A stretch of DNA of 64,000 bases from Microtetraspora niveoalba (GTDB taxonomy: Bacteria; Actinomycetota; Actinomycetes; Streptosporangiales; Streptosporangiaceae). Below are positions 1 through 8,733 of the stretch, in pieces (position 1 is the stretch's first letter; every line of letters begins with the position of its first letter). The notes under the pieces were generated by a model that was given only the letters and a program-made list of their open reading frames with translations, made no database searches and had not been told where the DNA came from. The translations under genes and the position numbers were made by a program. Where the stretch lies: positions 1 through 64,000 of the forward strand of contig NZ_BBYM01000033.1 in NCBI RefSeq assembly GCF_001570405.1, given 5' to 3'.

Positions 1-1
1 C

Positions 2-256
2 GTCGCCGGCCTGCCGCCCGGCGTGGCGCCTCGCCGCCAGGGCCCGCCGCCGCCCGCCTCCCAGTCGCCCGTCGCGCACCTGCCGCAGGGGCCGGCCGGC
101 CCGGCCGGCGGCGGTCTGGGCACCGACCTGTTCGCCATGCACAACACGCCGGCACCCGACCGGGGCGGGCGGATCCGCGTGCTCCTTCTGATGGGGCTCG
201 CGGTCGTCGCGTTCCTTGTCCTGGTCGTCGTCGCCATGACGGCGCTGCGCGGCTGA
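2..256 (+). CDS. C-terminal end of an anchored protein (5' end outside window)
   Basis: The reading frame is open from the first bases of the window to the stop at 254-256, so this is most likely the 3' end of a longer gene; a GTG at 23 is the first possible start inside the window. The visible part is a Pro/Gly/Ala-rich linker followed by one hydrophobic segment (LLLMGLAVVAFLVLVVVAMT) four residues from the C-terminus. This is a tail-anchor-like layout with almost nothing after the membrane helix. No family is recognisable, and the function cannot be told from the visible part. Confidence 0.5.
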   Translation, partial: VAGLPPGVAPRRQGPPPPASQSPVAHLPQGPAGPAGGGLGTDLFAMHNTPAPDRGGRIRVLLLMGLAVVAFLVLVVVAMTALRG

Positions 257-558
257 CCAGGGAGTGTCCGGCAGCCGCCGACCGGGGTGTCGTCCCCGGC
301 CGGCGGGTCGAGGGCCGGGGCGGCCCGTGACAGGCGGCACCATCCGGGCCGCGTCGCCGTGGAACGCGGACCCGCCGTTCAAGCCGAACCGCGTGGCCCG
401 TCGGGCTCGTAGGGGGAACCGGATCAGCGGCGTGGCGGAGGCGAGGTCCGCCGCGTGGCGGAGACATATCCGTCTCATCTCACCGTTTCCGGGGATATCA
501 ATATCTCGCCGATCTCGTACCTTTACGCTGTAGTCCTGCGGAGAGACCGGAGACTCGA
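257..558. other. Intergenic region with dyads upstream of the response regulator gene
   Basis: No convincing gene is seen in these 302 bases; the one open frame (264-533) has no recognisable family and no good ribosome-binding site. The right half is less GC-rich and holds two dyads: GAGAC-N6-GTCTC at 461-476 and the palindrome GATATCAATATC at 494-505. These are candidate regulator sites for the two-component operon that starts at 559, possibly used by its own response regulator. The assignment is inference. Confidence 0.35.
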
Positions 559-1257
559 GTGACGATCAGGCTGGTCATCGCGGACGATCAGGCGATGATC
601 CGTGCCGGACTGCGGCTCGTCGTCGAGACCGCGCCCGGCATCGAGGTCGTCGGGGAGGCGGCCGACGGCCGCGAGGTTCTCGGCATGGCCCGTCTACTGC
701 GGCCCGACGTCCTGCTGATGGACATCGCCATGCCGGGACTGGACGGGCTGAGCGCCGCCCGGCGGCTCCTTCAAGACCCCGAACCACCCAAGATCATCAT
801 GTTGACCACCTTCAACACGGACGACAACCTGCACGCCGCGCTGCGCGCGCGGGTTCACGGCTTCGTCCTCAAGAGCTCGCCCGCCGAGCAGCTGATCGAG
901 GCCGTACGCGCGGCGGCGGCCGGAGGAGCGATCATCGACCCCGCGGTCGCCCCACGCGTGATCGACTCGTTCGCGGCCCAGCCCCGGCCGGCCCCGGCGC
1001 CCGAGCTGGCCACGCTGACCTCGCGCGAACTGGAGGTGCTGCGGCTGCTCGCGGACGGGATGTCCAACCCCGAGATAGCGCAGGAGCTGCGCATCGGCGA
1101 GGCGACCGTGCGCACGCATGTCGCCCACATCCTGCACAAACTCAGGTTGCGCGACCGCGTCCACGCGGTCGTGTTCGCCTACGAGGCCGGGATCGTACGG
1201 CCCGGGCAGCGGCTGCGAGAGGGCCCACGGGACGGTGTGCGGGACGAACCATGCTGA
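559..1257 (+). CDS. NarL/FixJ-family response regulator
   Basis: DNA-binding response regulator of 232 aa. The receiver domain covers about residues 1-120, with the acidic pocket D9-D10, phospho-acceptor D55, the conserved T83 and K105. A LuxR-type helix-turn-helix follows at about 155-215 (LTSRELEVLRLLADGMSNPE). The GTG start follows a GGAGAC-like ribosome-binding sequence. Its stop lies 7 bases inside the next gene, a histidine kinase, so the pair is translationally coupled and should form one phosphorelay. The stimulus is unknown. A tail of about 20 residues after the usual LuxR end is poorly conserved-looking. Confidence 0.93.
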   Translation: MTIRLVIADDQAMIRAGLRLVVETAPGIEVVGEAADGREVLGMARLLRPDVLLMDIAMPGLDGLSAARRLLQDPEPPKIIMLTTFNTDDNLHAALRARVHGFVLKSSPAEQLIEAVRAAAAGGAIIDPAVAPRVIDSFAAQPRPAPAPELATLTSRELEVLRLLADGMSNPEIAQELRIGEATVRTHVAHILHKLRLRDRVHAVVFAYEAGIVRPGQRLREGPRDGVRDEPC

Positions 1258-2450
1258 CGCGGCTGTTCCGCGACTGGCGGCCCACCTGGCCGGACCTGCT
1301 GCTCTCCCTCGCCGTGACCGTCGCCGGGCTCGTGGAGTCCATCGGCCGCCAGGGGGTCGGGGACGACCAGATCGAGAACCCGACGCCGATGATCGCGGGA
1401 GCGATCCTCTCCGGGACGCTGCTGCTCTTCCGGCGCAGATTCCCGATGACCGCTCTTCTGCTGCTGACCGGGCTCGGTTTCGCTGTGCAGAGGATGACGA
1501 ACGCGGAGTACTACGCCGCATGGCATTTCTACTCGACCCTGATCCTGCTGCACAACGTGGCGAGCGCGGCCGACCTGCGCAGCCGCCGCGGGATCGCCGG
1601 AATCGGCTGCCTGCTGATCGCGTACGGCCACCTGCAGACCCTGCGACACATCGACATCCCCGAAATCCTGATAACCGCCATCTTCGTGGGGGTGGCGTAC
1701 ACCAGCGGCGTCCTGCTGCGCCGGCAGATACAGCGGACGGCCCGGCTGGCCGAGCACGCCACCCGCCTGGAGATGGAACGCGAGGAGCGGGCCCGCTGGG
1801 CGGTGGCCGCGGAGCGGGCGCGGATCGCCCGCGAGCTGCACGACATCGTCTCCCACAACGTGAGCCTGATGACCCTGCACGTGGGCGGGGTGCGCAGGAT
1901 GCTCGGCGACGGTCCCGAACAGGAACGCGAACGCGTGTTGCTGTCCGGCGTCGAACAGGCCGGCCGGGAGGCCATCGGCGAGCTCAGGCTCATGCTGGGG
2001 ATGCTGCGGTCCTCGGGCGACGGGGACTCCCCCGTCTCCCAGCCCGGCCTGGACCGTCTGGACGAGCTGATCGCGCAGATCCGGGAGGCGGGGCCGCAGG
2101 TCGACCTGCGGGTCATCGGCACCCCGACCCCCCTGTCGTCCGGGCTCGATCTTTCCGCCTACCGCCTGATCCAGGAGGCTCTGACCAACGTGCTGAAACA
2201 CGCGCGCGCCTCCGGGGTCGACATCACCATCGCGTACGGCCCCGCCGAGCTGAGCATCGTGGTGATCAACGACGGAGCGGGACCGGACGAAGGCGCCGCC
2301 GAGCGCACACCGGACGGCGGGCACGGCCTGATCGGGATGCGGGAGCGGACCGAGATGCACGGCGGTGAGTTGACCGCCGGCCCCATCGCCGGCGGGGGTT
2401 ACCGGGTGTTCGCGAGGTTCCCGCTCGGCGACCCGGTCGAGGTCGGCTGA
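1251..2450 (+). CDS. NarL-type sensor histidine kinase
   Basis: Membrane sensor kinase of 399 aa, partner of the preceding regulator (7-base overlap). Hydrophobic segments in about residues 15-155 give roughly five or six membrane helices with very short loops, so sensing is probably intramembrane. The HisKA_3 dimerisation box (ARIARELHDIVSHNVS) has phospho-acceptor H197. The HATPase_c domain follows at about 300-395, with the N-box-like LIQEALTNVLKHA and the GHGLIGMRER G-box. The layout is typical of DesK/NarX-like actinobacterial kinases. The last 52 bases overlap the convergent gene on the minus strand. Confidence 0.92.
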   Translation: MLTRLFRDWRPTWPDLLLSLAVTVAGLVESIGRQGVGDDQIENPTPMIAGAILSGTLLLFRRRFPMTALLLLTGLGFAVQRMTNAEYYAAWHFYSTLILLHNVASAADLRSRRGIAGIGCLLIAYGHLQTLRHIDIPEILITAIFVGVAYTSGVLLRRQIQRTARLAEHATRLEMEREERARWAVAAERARIARELHDIVSHNVSLMTLHVGGVRRMLGDGPEQERERVLLSGVEQAGREAIGELRLMLGMLRSSGDGDSPVSQPGLDRLDELIAQIREAGPQVDLRVIGTPTPLSSGLDLSAYRLIQEALTNVLKHARASGVDITIAYGPAELSIVVINDGAGPDEGAAERTPDGGHGLIGMRERTEMHGGELTAGPIAGGGYRVFARFPLGDPVEVG

Positions 2451-3115
2451 GCCGTGGGCTGGACCGGCTCGCCCGACCACTCGTCGTCGCTCATACGCAG
2501 CATCCTGAGCCCGATCACCCCGGCGCCGGCCAGATAGAGCGCCCCGCCCCCGATCGTGCCGAACGGGAAGATCGGCCCCACCAGGATGCCGGCCAGCATC
2601 GCGAAGGGAGCCCACCACGGCCCGCGCCGGGCGTAGGCCAGGGCCAGGCCGAGCAGGAACAGTCCGAGCAGCCCGATGAAACCCGGGATCTGGAAGCCGA
2701 ACCGGGCCCCGGGGTCGGCGAACGCCTGATCCGCCAGAGCGGCACCCTCAGCGGCGGGGAGGGCTCGTTCGAGGCGTGAGTAGAAGAAGTCGCCGAGCAT
2801 CAGCCCGGAGAAGTTCACGATGCCGAGGAAGGCCAGCCCTCCGGCGATGTGCCCGAAGATGACGCCACGCCCCCGAATCAGGTGGATCATCCCGATGATG
2901 CCGGGGAGCAGCAACACCCAGCTCCAGTGGAGCACCGAGGCGCTGACCGAGACCTGCTCCGGAAACTCGCCGTAGACACCGACGGTGTCATCGCCCCGTC
3001 CCTGTCTGAGCGCCGGGTCGAAAAGGATGCCCGCCACATAGACGAGCGGCGCGATGATCAGGCAGAGTCCGGCTGCCGTTCGACGAAATGTACGCGGATC
3101 CGCGAGCACCGACAT
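2399..3115 (-). CDS. Predicted multi-pass membrane protein of unknown function
   Basis: 238 aa, starting at an ATG with an AAGGGAA ribosome-binding site about 7 bases upstream. The longer open frame upstream (to 3649) lacks coding character, so I reject it. About six hydrophobic segments are visible (for example around residues 15-32, 60-80, 88-108, 145-165, 170-190). The soluble loop around residues 110-140 is acidic and the C-terminal 30 residues are polar and proline/serine rich. It resembles small DUF4386-like actinobacterial membrane proteins, but I cannot assign a function. Its 3' end overlaps the kinase gene tail-to-tail by 52 bases. Confidence 0.75.
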   Translation of the reverse strand: MSVLADPRTFRRTAAGLCLIIAPLVYVAGILFDPALRQGRGDDTVGVYGEFPEQVSVSASVLHWSWVLLLPGIIGMIHLIRGRGVIFGHIAGGLAFLGIVNFSGLMLGDFFYSRLERALPAAEGAALADQAFADPGARFGFQIPGFIGLLGLFLLGLALAYARRGPWWAPFAMLAGILVGPIFPFGTIGGGALYLAGAGVIGLRMLRMSDDEWSGEPVQPTAQPTSTGSPSGNLANTR

Positions 3116-3348
3116 TGATCTTTCCCTTCCATGGAGTCCGCCACGAACCGGGCGGTCGGGTTGGGAAGGTAGGTGTCGGCGCCGCGGCGCGTCGTCCCCC
3201 GGAGGACTGGTCGGCGCTCCTCGGTCGAGCGGAGCCGGGCCCCGGCCGGGTCGTCGTTCCACCGTAGACGGCCTCCACCCGACTGCCGGGGCGTTCCGTC
3301 GCCGTCGCCGCCGAGCCGGCGCCTCCGTCCGGCCGTCGACCAGGCGAT

Positions 3349-3945
3349 CTAGCCCCGTGCCGTGGCCGCGGCGACCTCGCGCTCGAAGAAGTCCGTCAGC
3401 TCCTCGCCCCGGTCGAAGAGCGAGGACACCACGTCCCGCGCGCACTCCACCACGCCGGGGTCGGTGATGCGCCGCGCGCCCGTGTGCACTCCTCCCTCGT
3501 CGTAGAGGACCTCGTACATCCGGTCCGGCCGGAGGATCACCAACTCGGGCAGCGGGCCAGAACGTTCCATATCCGCCACGTCGGGGCCGGGGAGCACCCT
3601 GATCCGCTCCCCCGCCGCCACCCGCTCGACGAACGCGTGCAACTCCCACCGCATGTACGGCGTCAGCGGGCTGTCGACGATCCGCACCCGCCGGAACTCC
3701 GCGTGCCGGCGGTAGTACTCGACGAGCGGCTCCCGAGTCTCTCTCAGGAGCGCGAGGGAGCGGTTCCAGTCGCCCTCCAGGAACGCGACCCAGCTCGGGA
3801 AGTCCTCCTCGTCGAAATGCTGGGCCCGCTCCAGCTTGAGCGCCGGCTCCGTCAGCGACGCGTAGACCTCGGCGAACTCGGCCTGGTATTCCTCGACGGG
3901 AAGCGTCAGCGCCGGCGCGTTCCGCACAGTGTCGACGAAATCCAT
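3349..3945 (-). CDS. DUF6879 family protein
   Basis: 198 aa. The pattern fits the actinomycete DUF6879 family: an N-terminal helix-rich region, then FRRVRIVDSPLTPYMRWELH in the middle, followed by the strand pair IRVLPG and ELVILRPDRMYEVLYD. Family members are usually encoded beside a small helix-turn-helix protein and are thought to act with it in regulation. No such partner is intact here: the 460 bases upstream and 230 bases downstream hold no clear gene. The ATG start follows AAAGGGAGAC. Function is unknown. Confidence 0.82.
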   Translation of the reverse strand: MDFVDTVRNAPALTLPVEEYQAEFAEVYASLTEPALKLERAQHFDEEDFPSWVAFLEGDWNRSLALLRETREPLVEYYRRHAEFRRVRIVDSPLTPYMRWELHAFVERVAAGERIRVLPGPDVADMERSGPLPELVILRPDRMYEVLYDEGGVHTGARRITDPGVVECARDVVSSLFDRGEELTDFFEREVAAATARG

Positions 3946-4405
3946 GTCTCCCTTTCAGGTCGGCGGCTCAGCGTCCCGGCCGGCCGTCCCGTCGCCGCGC
4001 CGCGTCCGGCGCTCGGCACGGCGCTCGGTGCGGCGGTCCGTCTCCGCGCCTCGATCCGGTCGAGCACGCGGTCGGGATCACGCACCTCGCGCCGGCCTCC
4101 CGCAGGTCCTGGAGGTCGGGGACGACGTCGTCCGGGCGGCCTTTCTCTGGGATGTGGTCAAGAGTCACGATCAACAAATTCCACAAACCAGTCAAGAACG
4201 AGTTCCGGCGGCGGGCGCGGGCGGTGGGCGGACCGAGTCCCGGACGGCGAACGAGCCGGGGCACAGGCGGGCGCGGGACGCAGGCGAGGCCGGGGCCGGT
4301 GGGCGGGCGGAGACCGGAGCACGGGCGGGTGGGCCCGAAATCAGGGACGGGCGCGGGGGTCGGGCGGGCGGAGGCGGCCCGACGCGTTCTTGATAGGACT
4401 GGAGC
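3946..4405. other. Gene-free stretch between the DUF6879 gene and fumC
   Basis: No complete gene is supported in these 460 bases. On the minus strand, two overlapping frames between about 4163 and 3950 look protein-like over short runs (HIPEKGRPDDVVPDLQDLRE in one, RDPDRVLDRIEARRR in another). This is what a small gene broken by a frameshift would look like, directly upstream of the DUF6879 gene. An AT-richer patch at 4150-4200 contains TTGACT on the minus strand and may be the promoter of that unit. The right half (4200-4400) is extremely G-rich on the plus strand and shows nothing I can name. Confidence 0.35.
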
Positions 4406-5830
4406 ATGGACGACTTCCGGATCGAGCACGACTCCATGGGTGAGGTTCGGGTGCCCGCCTCGGCCAAGTGGGGGGCGCAGACGCAGCGGGCGGTGGAGAA
4501 CTTCCCCGTCTCCGGGCGGGGCCTCGAACCCGCCCACATCTCGGCACTCGGGCGCATCAAGGCCGCCTGCGCCACCGTCAACGCCCGGTACGGCGTGCTC
4601 GAACAGGACATGGCGCGGGCCGTGCGCGAGGCGGCGGACGAGGTCGCGGCCGGGCGATGGGACGACCAGTTCCCCGTGGACGTGTTCCAGACCGGCTCGG
4701 GCACGTCGTCGAACATGAACGCCAACGAGGTGATCGCCACGCTGGCGTCGGAGCGGCTGGGCCGCCCGGTCCACCCCAACGATCACGTCAACGCCGCGCA
4801 GTCGTCCAACGACGTGTTCCCGTCGTCGATCCACGTCGCCGCGACCCAGGCGGTCACCCACGACCTGACCCCCGCGCTGGAGCACCTGGCGACCGCGCTT
4901 GAGGAGAAGTCGGTCGAGTTCGCCGACGTCGTGAAGTCCGGGCGCACCCACCTGATGGACGCCACGCCGGTCACGCTCGGCCAGGAGTTCCGCGGGTACG
5001 CCACGCAGATGGAGCTCGGCATCGAGCGGATCCAGGCGGTGCTCCCCCGGCTCGCCGAGTTGCCGCTGGGCGGCACCGCCGTCGGCACCGGCATCAACAC
5101 CCCCGCCCTCGGCTGGGCCGCGGCCGTGATCGAGGAGCTGAGCCGTACGACCGGCCTGCCGTTCACGGAGGCCAGGGACCACTTCGAGGCGCAGGGAGCG
5201 CGGGACGCCCTGGTCGAGCTGTCGGGCGCGCTCAAGGTCGTCGCCGTCTCCCTCAACAAGATCGCCAACGATCTGCGCTGGATGGGCTCCGGCCCGCGCG
5301 CCGGACTCGGCGAGATCAACCTGCCCGACCTCCAGCCCGGCTCGTCGATCATGCCGGGCAAGGTGAACCCGGTGATCCCCGAGGCGGTCACCATGGTCGC
5401 CGCGCAGGTCGTCGGCAACGACGCGACCGTCACGATGGCGGGCGCGTCCGGCTCCTTCGAGCTCAACGTGATGCTTCCGGTGATCGCCCGCAACGTGCTG
5501 GAGTCGATCCGGCTGCTCGCGAACGTCTCGCGGCTGCTCGCCGAACGCTGCGTACGCGGGATCACCGCCAACGTGGACCGGCTCAGGGAGTACGCCGAGT
5601 CCTCGCCGTCGATCGTCACCCCGCTCAACCGCTACGTGGGCTACGAGGAGGCGGCCAGGATCGCCAAGCAGGCGCTCGCCGAGCGCAAGACCATCCGGCA
5701 GGTGGTCGTCGAGCGCGGGCACGTCGCGAACGGCACGATCAGCGCGCAGCGGCTGGACGAGGTCCTCGACGTCCTGTCCATGACGCGGCCCGAGCAGCCG
5801 GCGGACGACCCGACCCGCGATCGGGATTAG
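4406..5830 (+). CDS. fumC: Fumarate hydratase, class II
   Basis: Cytosolic TCA-cycle enzyme interconverting fumarate and L-malate. At 474 aa it has normal class II length and is iron-independent. Family motifs are present: the substrate-binding [13 protein letters not shown] around residues 97-109, the [11 protein letters not shown] segment after HVNAAQ, and the superfamily signature [11 protein letters not shown] at about 312-322 on the flexible catalytic loop. ATG start. A small dyad CCGTCG-N8-CGACGG just after the stop may help termination. The next gene is 3-hydroxybutyrate dehydrogenase, but the 190-base gap suggests separate transcription. Confidence 0.96.
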   Translation: MDDFRIEHDSMGEVRVPASAKWGAQTQRAVENFPVSGRGLEPAHISALGRIKAACATVNARYGVLEQDMARAVREAADEVAAGRWDDQFPVDVFQTGSGTSSNMNANEVIATLASERLGRPVHPNDHVNAAQSSNDVFPSSIHVAATQAVTHDLTPALEHLATALEEKSVEFADVVKSGRTHLMDATPVTLGQEFRGYATQMELGIERIQAVLPRLAELPLGGTAVGTGINTPALGWAAAVIEELSRTTGLPFTEARDHFEAQGARDALVELSGALKVVAVSLNKIANDLRWMGSGPRAGLGEINLPDLQPGSSIMPGKVNPVIPEAVTMVAAQVVGNDATVTMAGASGSFELNVMLPVIARNVLESIRLLANVSRLLAERCVRGITANVDRLREYAESSPSIVTPLNRYVGYEEAARIAKQALAERKTIRQVVVERGHVANGTISAQRLDEVLDVLSMTRPEQPADDPTRDRD

Positions 5831-5963
5831 GAGGCTTCCGGGAATCACCGCCGTCGACGAACACCGACGGGAACGCCGGCGCGGCCGACGGCACGGGTGA
5901 GGGGAAGCCCGCGTCGCCTGCGGCCCCGGGCGGTGGGCGCGACGGAGCCACATAGAAAGGGCC

Positions 5964-5981
5964 GCATATATGTCCACGGCC
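5964..5981 (+). promoter_or_regulatory. Candidate operator shared with the symporter promoter
   Basis: The sequence GCATATATGTCCACGGCC lies about 40 bases before the dehydrogenase start. A shorter version, GCATATGTTGGCC, lies 26 bases before the symporter gene of the same locus (8696-8708). Sharing of an AT-rich CATAT core followed by GGCC in two promoters of one catabolic locus suggests a site for the PucR-type regulator encoded between them. This is inference from two copies only. Confidence 0.3.
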
Positions 5982-6022
5982 ACCATGGGCCGGTCGCCCC
6001 GCGATTCCTAGGGTTGGTCGGC

Positions 6023-6784
6023 ATGACGAGCCTTGAGGGGCGGACGGCCCTGGTCACGGGTGGGGGCAGTGGCATCGGCAGGGCGTGCGCGCTCCGGCTC
6101 GCCGCGGCGGGGGCGCACGTGGTGGTCGCCGACATGAACGCCGAGAGCGCCGCCGCGGTGGCCGCCGAGACGGGCGGCGTCGCGGTCGCGGTGGACCTGT
6201 CCGACCCCGGTTTCCCGGACGCCTGGGCCGACGCCGTGCCGGACGTCTCGGCGGACATCGTCGTGAACAACGCCGGGTTCCAGCACGTCGCGCCGATCGA
6301 GGAGTTCCCGCCCGAGATCTTCGCCAAGATCCTCAAGGTGATGGTCGAGGCGCCGTTCCTGATCGCCCGCGCCGTCCTGCCCGGCATGTACGAACGCGGC
6401 TGGGGGAGGTTCGTCAACATCTCCTCCGTCCACGGACTGCGCGCCTCGCCGTACAAGTCCGCGTACGTGACGGCCAAGCACGCCCTGGAGGGGCTGTCCA
6501 AGGTCATCGCGCTCGAAGGCGCGCCCCACGGGGTCACCTCCAACTGCGTCAACCCCGCGTACGTGCGGACCCCGCTGGTGGAGAACCAGATCGCGGCGCA
6601 GGCGCGGACGCACGGCATCGGCCCGGACGAGGTGGTCGAGCGGATCATGCTGGCACCGGCGGCGATCAAGCGGCTGGTGGAGCCGGACGAGGTCGCCGAG
6701 CTCGTGGCCTATCTTTGCGGTCCACAGGGCTCGTTCATCACCGGAGCCTCGATCCCGCTCGACGGAGGATGGAGCGCGCACTAA
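6023..6784 (+). CDS. 3-hydroxybutyrate dehydrogenase (SDR family)
   Basis: NAD-dependent short-chain dehydrogenase of 253 aa. The Rossmann glycine motif TGGGSGIG is at residues 12-19, NNAG at about 85, and the catalytic Ser near 134, Tyr148 and Lys152 (YVTAK). The segment VNPAYVRTPLVENQI after the active site and the C-terminal FITGASIPLDGGWSAH match 3-hydroxybutyrate dehydrogenases, which oxidise D-3-hydroxybutyrate to acetoacetate. I chose the ATG at 6023 because the nucleotide-binding fold begins right after it; the longer upstream frame is spurious. The stop abuts the next gene, so it forms an operon with the regulator. Confidence 0.88.
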   Translation: MTSLEGRTALVTGGGSGIGRACALRLAAAGAHVVVADMNAESAAAVAAETGGVAVAVDLSDPGFPDAWADAVPDVSADIVVNNAGFQHVAPIEEFPPEIFAKILKVMVEAPFLIARAVLPGMYERGWGRFVNISSVHGLRASPYKSAYVTAKHALEGLSKVIALEGAPHGVTSNCVNPAYVRTPLVENQIAAQARTHGIGPDEVVERIMLAPAAIKRLVEPDEVAELVAYLCGPQGSFITGASIPLDGGWSAH

Positions 6785-8656
6785 GTGAACCCCTATCTCG
6801 AACTCCTCGCCCGTGAGGCCTCGGCCGTGGAGTTCGAGGGCCCGGTCCTCCAGGCCCGCGCGGCCGGCCTCGACACGGCTGAGCTCGAAGAGGACAAGGT
6901 CGCGGCCCTGAAGGTGCGGGCCATGCTGCGCAGGAGGGCCAGGCGGGAGGCCGAGCTGTCGGCCCTCTTCGACACCGCGGGCGACCTGGCCGGGCTGACC
7001 GACCTCGACGCCGTGCTGGCGGCGATCGTGCAGCGCGCCAGGCGGCTGCTGTCCACCGACATCGCCTACATGACGTTGCACGACGCCGAGCGCGGCGACA
7101 CCTACATGCGGGTCACCGACGGCTCGATCTCGGCGCGTTTCCGGCGGCTGCGGCTCGCCATGGGCGCGGGGCTCGGCGGGCTGGTCGCCCAGTCGGGCAC
7201 GCCGTACAACACCGCGGACTACTTCGCGGACGAGCGGCTGCGGCACACGAACACCATCGACGAGGCCGTGCACGAGGAGGGCCTGGTGGCCATCCTCGGC
7301 GTGCCGCTGCGGCTCGGCACCCAGGTCATCGGCGTGCTGTTCGCGGCGAACCGCAGCGCGCGCCCCTTCGTCCAGGAGGAGGTGGCGCTGCTCTGCTCGC
7401 TGGCCGCGCACGCCGCCGTCGCGATCGACACCGCGCGGCTGCTCCAGGAGACCCGGGCCGCGCTCGCCGAGCTGAGCGAGGCCAACGGCGTGATCAGCGC
7501 GCACAGCGAGGCGATCGAGCGCGCCGCCGACGCCCACGACCGGATGACCGGCCTGGTGCTGCGCGGCGGCGGCGTCGAGGACGTCGCCGCGGTCGTCACG
7601 GAGGTCCTCGGCGGCACGGTCACCGTGCTCGACGACGAGGGGCGCCCTCTCGTGGGCCGGGCCGCCGACGTCGACGCGGGCGTGTCCGACGCCGCCCGGT
7701 CCTCACGCGCGCTCGGCCGTACGGTGAAACGCGACGGCGCGTACGTCGCCTCGGTGGACGTGGGGGCGGCGCCGGTCTGCACGCTGGTGCTGCGCACCGG
7801 GCAGCAGGTCGCCGCCGCCGACCAGCGCATCCTGGAACGCGCGGCGATCGTCACCGCGCTGCTGCTGCTCTTCCGGCGCAGCGTGGCCGAGGCCGAGGGA
7901 CGGGTGCGCGGCGAGCTGCTCGACGACCTGATCTCCCGCCCCGACCTGGCCGGGCTCGGGGAGCGGGCGCGCAGGCTGGGCGTGGACCTCGACCTGCCGC
8001 ACGTGCTCGTCGTCGCCCGCCACGAGGGGCAGCGGGAGCGCGCCGCCTTCTGGGCGTCGTCGCACGCCGCGCTCGCCCACGGCCTGGCGGCCGCGCGCGG
8101 GGACGACGTCGTACTGCTGCTGCCGGGAGACGGACCGGGCGCGGTCGCGCGCCGCGTCGCCCGGGAGCTGAGCGTGTCGCTCGGCCGCCCCGCCACCGCC
8201 GGGGCCGCCCGGGCCGCCGCCTCCGGAATCGCCACCGGGACCGCCGCCTCGGGGGTGCCCGACGCGTACCGCGAGGCGCAGCGCTGCGCCGACGCGCTGC
8301 TCGCGCTCGGACGGGCCGGTGACGGCGCGAGCGCGGACGAACTCGGCTTCGTCGGCCTGCTGATGGGCGAGGGGCGGGACGTCTCGGGCTTCCTCACCTC
8401 CGCGCTCGGCCCGGTCCTGGACTACGACGGGCGGCGCGGCACGGCGCTGATCAGGACGCTGACCGCCTATTTCGGCGCGGGCGGCTCCCTGTCCCGTACG
8501 GCCGACGCCCTGCACATCCACGTGAACACGGTCACCCAGCGGCTCGACCGGGTGGCCCAGCTCCTCGGGGCCGACTGGCAGGAGCCGGAACGCGCCCTGG
8601 AGATCCAGCTCGCCCTGCGGCTGCACCGCCTGCGGAGCCACACAACCGACGCCTGA
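6785..8656 (+). CDS. GAF-domain PucR/CdaR-family transcriptional regulator
   Basis: Regulator of 623 aa, GTG start directly after the dehydrogenase stop. A leading helical region (about 1-60) is followed by a GAF domain (about 60-215, ending in the helix LCSLAAHAAVAIDTARLLQE). A second sensory/linker region covers about 250-480. The C-terminal PucR-type helix-turn-helix is at about 560-620 (GGSLSRTADALHIHVNTVTQRLDRV). Such proteins usually activate adjacent catabolic genes in response to a metabolite. Position between the dehydrogenase and symporter genes suggests it senses 3-hydroxybutyrate or a related hydroxy acid; the ligand is not visible in the sequence. Confidence 0.88.
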   Translation: MNPYLELLAREASAVEFEGPVLQARAAGLDTAELEEDKVAALKVRAMLRRRARREAELSALFDTAGDLAGLTDLDAVLAAIVQRARRLLSTDIAYMTLHDAERGDTYMRVTDGSISARFRRLRLAMGAGLGGLVAQSGTPYNTADYFADERLRHTNTIDEAVHEEGLVAILGVPLRLGTQVIGVLFAANRSARPFVQEEVALLCSLAAHAAVAIDTARLLQETRAALAELSEANGVISAHSEAIERAADAHDRMTGLVLRGGGVEDVAAVVTEVLGGTVTVLDDEGRPLVGRAADVDAGVSDAARSSRALGRTVKRDGAYVASVDVGAAPVCTLVLRTGQQVAAADQRILERAAIVTALLLLFRRSVAEAEGRVRGELLDDLISRPDLAGLGERARRLGVDLDLPHVLVVARHEGQRERAAFWASSHAALAHGLAAARGDDVVLLLPGDGPGAVARRVARELSVSLGRPATAGAARAAASGIATGTAASGVPDAYREAQRCADALLALGRAGDGASADELGFVGLLMGEGRDVSGFLTSALGPVLDYDGRRGTALIRTLTAYFGAGGSLSRTADALHIHVNTVTQRLDRVAQLLGADWQEPERALEIQLALRLHRLRSHTTDA

Positions 8657-8679
8657 GGTATGTGCGAAGCGGCCATAGG

Positions 8680-8695
8680 AGTGATATTCGTCACA
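8680..8695. promoter_or_regulatory. CRP-like box before the symporter gene
   Basis: AGTGA-TATTCG-TCACA matches the CRP/FNR-type palindrome TGTGA-N6-TCACA at nine of ten half-site positions. It lies 38 bases upstream of the symporter GTG. It is flanked by a partial dyad (GGCCATA on the left, TATGTTGGCC on the right), so a second regulator may bind around it. cAMP-CRP control of carbon-source uptake would be sensible, but no binding is shown. Confidence 0.45.
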
Positions 8696-8733
8696 GCATA
8701 TGTTGGCCGGACCCCCCAACCTAGGAGTTCCCC

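Noticed and set aside
264-533. Open frame of 89 codons before the response regulator gene
   Set aside because: Arg/Pro-rich product of the kind random high-GC DNA gives, no ribosome-binding site, no family, and it covers dyads that look regulatory.
3116-3649. Longer version of the membrane protein gene starting at 3649
   Set aside because: The upstream part overlaps the DUF6879 gene in another frame, is Gly/Arg-rich, and the ATG at 3115 has a good ribosome-binding site.
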